This document shows, piece by piece, positions 62,179 through 64,000 of a stretch of 64,000 nt of DNA. Origin of the DNA: CAVSUZ01 sp963834715 (GTDB lineage Bacteria; Pseudomonadota; Alphaproteobacteria; Acetobacterales; Acetobacteraceae); the NCBI GenBank assembly GCA_963834715.1, contig CAWIDE010000006.1, positions 930,001-994,000 of the forward strand. The letters run 5' to 3'. Within the stretch, counting starts at the first letter, position 1. The number at the start of each line of letters is the position of its first letter. Below the pieces are notes generated by a model, which saw nothing but the letters and a program-made list of their open reading frames with translations, was not told where the DNA came from and searched no databases. Both the position numbers and the translations under genes were made by a program.

Positions 62179-62590
62179 ATGCATATTCGACACAAAGATC
62201 GCCATCGTTGTGCGCGAGGACCTTGCCACTTGGCAGAAGCTGAACGTTACGGCCTTCCTGACGAGCGGCATCATCGGCGCGAACCAAGGCATTCTTGGCG
62301 AGCCGTACGCGGATGCAGCCGGTAACACCTACAATTCGCTCGTGATCCAGCCGGTGATCGTGCTGAGCGCGGACCGCGAGACGATCGCGGCCATCTACCG
62401 GCGTGGCCTCGAGGGTGGTGCGCGGCTCTCCCTCTACATCGAGGACATGTTCTCGACCGGCCACGACGCGGCGAACCGCGCGGCGGTGAAGCAATACGAT
62501 CCTGAGGCCATGAACGTCGTCGGCCTGGCGCTACGGGAGGATAAGAAGCTTGTGGACCGGATCACCAAGGGCGCGCGAATGCATGCCTGA
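62179..62590 (+). pseudogene. DUF2000 family protein, one-base frameshift after the start
   Basis: The conserved part (KIAIVVREDLATWQKLNVTA, then FLTSGIIGANQGILGEPY and PEAMNVVGLALREDKKLVDR) matches DUF2000, a small cytosolic family related to peptidyl-tRNA hydrolase-like folds, function unknown. ATG 62179 with GAGAGG before it is the natural start, but it runs MHIRHK in the wrong frame. Removing one base in CATATTC gives MHFDTKIAIVV and a 136-residue protein. An in-frame GTG at 62210 would give 126 residues without the first strand. It is probably coregulated with marR. Confidence 0.72.
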
Positions 62591-62603
62591 TGGGGACCGA
62601 GCT

Positions 62604-63122
62604 TTATGGCACGGCGCGGCCGACCACCCGTTCGATTTCGGCGCGGACGAAGCGTTCCACCAGCGGGGCCAGGTGCTCATCCAGCCAGGTCTTGAGCAGA
62701 GGGCGCAACTCGGCGCGGACCAGGTCCTCGATAGTAGGGCCGCCGCCATAGACCTGGGTGTGCCGTTCGGCGGCGAGACGGCGGACTAGTTCGGTCATCG
62801 CCCCGGCAGCAGCCTGAGCGGCCGCGGGCGCGACAAGGTCGGGATCCGGCGCTGGTTCGGGGGGCCGGGTTGGCGGAGTCTCAGGCTCGGGTGCTGGCGA
62901 AGCGGCCTGCGGAGCCGGCGGGGTAGCGCTCTCTTCTGGCACCATCATGGAGCTATCCAATACCAGGACGTCATCCGAACTCTTGGGCGCCGGCGCCGGC
63001 GGCACCGCAGCCTCCTGCTCCTCCTCGCTCAGAATGCGGCGGATCGAGGCGAGGATGTCCTCCATCGAGGGATCCGACTCGGCGCCACTCTGAGGCTGAC
63101 CGGGAGTGGGTGGTGAACTCAT
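62604..63122 (-). CDS. popZ: PopZ/DUF2497 polar organising protein
   Basis: This 172-residue protein resembles PopZ, the pole-organising scaffold of Alphaproteobacteria. It has the N-terminal interaction helix SMEDILASIRRILSEEEQE (about residues 19-37) and a long Pro/Ala/Glu-rich disordered linker. The C-terminal oligomerisation helices follow: GPTIEDLVRAELRPLLKTWL, then DEHLAPLVERFVRAEIERVV. ATG 63122 (MSSPPTPG) is preferred over a longer frame. It lies 17 bp downstream of the TolC-like gene on the same strand. Confidence 0.9.
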   Translation of the reverse strand: MSSPPTPGQPQSGAESDPSMEDILASIRRILSEEEQEAAVPPAPAPKSSDDVLVLDSSMMVPEESATPPAPQAASPAPEPETPPTRPPEPAPDPDLVAPAAAQAAAGAMTELVRRLAAERHTQVYGGGPTIEDLVRAELRPLLKTWLDEHLAPLVERFVRAEIERVVGRAVP

Positions 63123-63138
63123 GCGGCACCTCTGATGA

Positions 63139-64000
63139 TCAATGGCCGAAGTAGGCGTCCGGGGCCGGGACGCCGATGCCGACCCACTTGTTCTTGACGC
63201 GGTTGTAGTAGCCGGTGTCGTTGTAGAGCGGGACCGGCAGGTTGAGGTCGCGGGCAGTGAGCCGGCCGATTGCCGTGGCGACACCATAGGATGCGGTGAC
63301 CAGGGAAGCCAGGTTCTGCACCAGTGTTACCTGCGAGTTGAGCAGCGTCTGCTGGGCATTTAACACGTCGAGGGTGGTCCGGGTGCCGACCAGGTGCTCC
63401 CGCTCGACGCCGATAAGAGCGATCTGGTTCGCCGTAATGGCGGTGCGGGTGCTGGCAGCAGCGGCGCGCGCGGCAATCAGGGTTTCCCACGCGTTGACGG
63501 CATTCTGCACGGCGGTCCGCTGGGCATCCAAAATCAGTTGGTTCTGTTGTTGTTCGGTTTGGCGCGCCTGGCGGACAGCGGAGTATTCCGAGCCGCCCTG
63601 ATAGAGCGGGACAGAAAGATTAAGCAACGCTTGGTAGCCGTTGCTGTAGGTGCTGCGACCGGCGGAGTTGTTGGACTGGAAGATCTGTCCCTGCAGATTG
63701 ACCTGCGGAAGCAGAGCGGCAAAAGCGGCCTCGACGGCGTTCTGGGCTGCGGCGTCGTTGAAGCGGGCGGCGACGACGGCCGGATTGTTGGAGGCGGCCA
63801 GAATGGCGGCTTGTCGTTCGCCAGAGATCGGCAGCGCGAGCGGCTGGGGTGGGACCAAGTCGTCAGGTGGCAAGTAGCCGATCACTTGAATGAAGGTGCC
63901 GGTGGCGGTCGCCACGTTTCCCTGTGCGGTCTGGACTTGCGCGATGGCGAGGGCGAGCGACGCTTCAGCCTGAGCGACGTCGGTGCGGGTGACCTCGCCA
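63139..64000 (-). CDS. tolC: TolC family outer-membrane efflux protein (partial)
   Basis: This is the C-terminal two-thirds of a TolC-like channel protein; the 5' end lies beyond the window edge. The OEP repeats are visible: DVAQAEASLALAIAQVQTAQ near the edge, AAILAASNNPAVVAARFN, LLNLSVPLYQGGSEYSAVRQ and VEREHLVGTRTTLDVLNAQQ. The final residues are GVPAPDAYFGH. It would form a trimeric beta-barrel and alpha-helical tunnel for type I secretion or drug efflux. Next to popZ, as in related genomes. Confidence 0.92.
   Translation of the reverse strand, partial: GEVTRTDVAQAEASLALAIAQVQTAQGNVATATGTFIQVIGYLPPDDLVPPQPLALPISGERQAAILAASNNPAVVAARFNDAAAQNAVEAAFAALLPQVNLQGQIFQSNNSAGRSTYSNGYQALLNLSVPLYQGGSEYSAVRQARQTEQQQNQLILDAQRTAVQNAVNAWETLIAARAAAASTRTAITANQIALIGVEREHLVGTRTTLDVLNAQQTLLNSQVTLVQNLASLVTASYGVATAIGRLTARDLNLPVPLYNDTGYYNRVKNKWVGIGVPAPDAYFGH

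Noticed and set aside
1..64000. tRNA or rRNA genes
   Set aside because: I looked for T-loop (GGTTCGA) and rRNA signatures and saw none with the required stems; a covariance search would be decisive.

Overview
The window looks like a chromosome segment of an alphaproteobacterium, most likely order Rhodospirillales and family Acetobacteraceae. The supports are GC-rich coding bias, a hopanoid C-3 methylase (HpnR), PhaR, a PopZ/DUF2497 protein next to a TolC-type protein, a FYDLN-acid protein divergent from aroA, a Hedgehog/intein (Hint) surface protein and a soluble PQQ-type beta-propeller. This rests on gene content only; there is no rRNA marker and I saw no tRNA gene.

Layout. 1-8.6 kb is a decaying exopolysaccharide locus: a scrambled GT2 remnant, a Wzx-type flippase, a GT4, two methyltransferases, and a second inverted GT4 copy split by an IS630-family element. 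8.86-10.6 kb is a second IS with perfect ends. 10.6-15.2 kb holds an aldo/keto reductase, PQQ-like propeller and GNAT operon, then a secreted DUF4038 glycosidase-like gene. 15.5-22.8 kb is a six-subunit group-4-hydrogenase/complex-I-like operon whose large subunit lacks the Ni-Fe cysteines. 22.8-26.9 kb has a broken TDT transporter, an acyl-CoA ligase, DUF488, a hydrolase remnant and rpmG. 27.0-34.2 kb is a hexuronate/gulonate catabolic cluster (zinc dehydrogenase, GntR regulator, two MFS transporters, fructuronate reductase, mannonate dehydratase). 34.3-37.7 kb carries the Hint protein and a frameshifted hpnR. 37.8-50.2 kb is mostly core genome: cmk, aroA, FYDLN protein, a hybrid kinase with an amber codon, rpsA, sppA, ihfB, lapA, pyrF, trpF and phaR, with a dispersed palindromic repeat, one copy of it inside trpF. 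50.8-55.7 kb is a second polysaccharide locus with a 986-residue double glycosyltransferase. 55.8-64 kb has valS, choX-betC, a MarR/DUF2000 pair, popZ and a partial tolC.

The most striking overall property is damage. About fifteen genes carry single-base indels, nonsense codons, altered start codons or rearrangements, many at short homopolymers. This is either real genome erosion or a poorly polished assembly, and every pseudogene call here carries that caveat. The nonsense codons, start-codon change, IS insertion and in-frame repeat in trpF are not the usual kind of homopolymer error.

The best candidates for unusual biology are the non-hydrogenase Ehr-like complex, the palindromic repeat exapted into trpF, the Hint-domain surface protein sharing a beta-sandwich-like module with a polysaccharide-locus protein, and the possible phase-variable signal peptide of the DUF4038 glycosidase.
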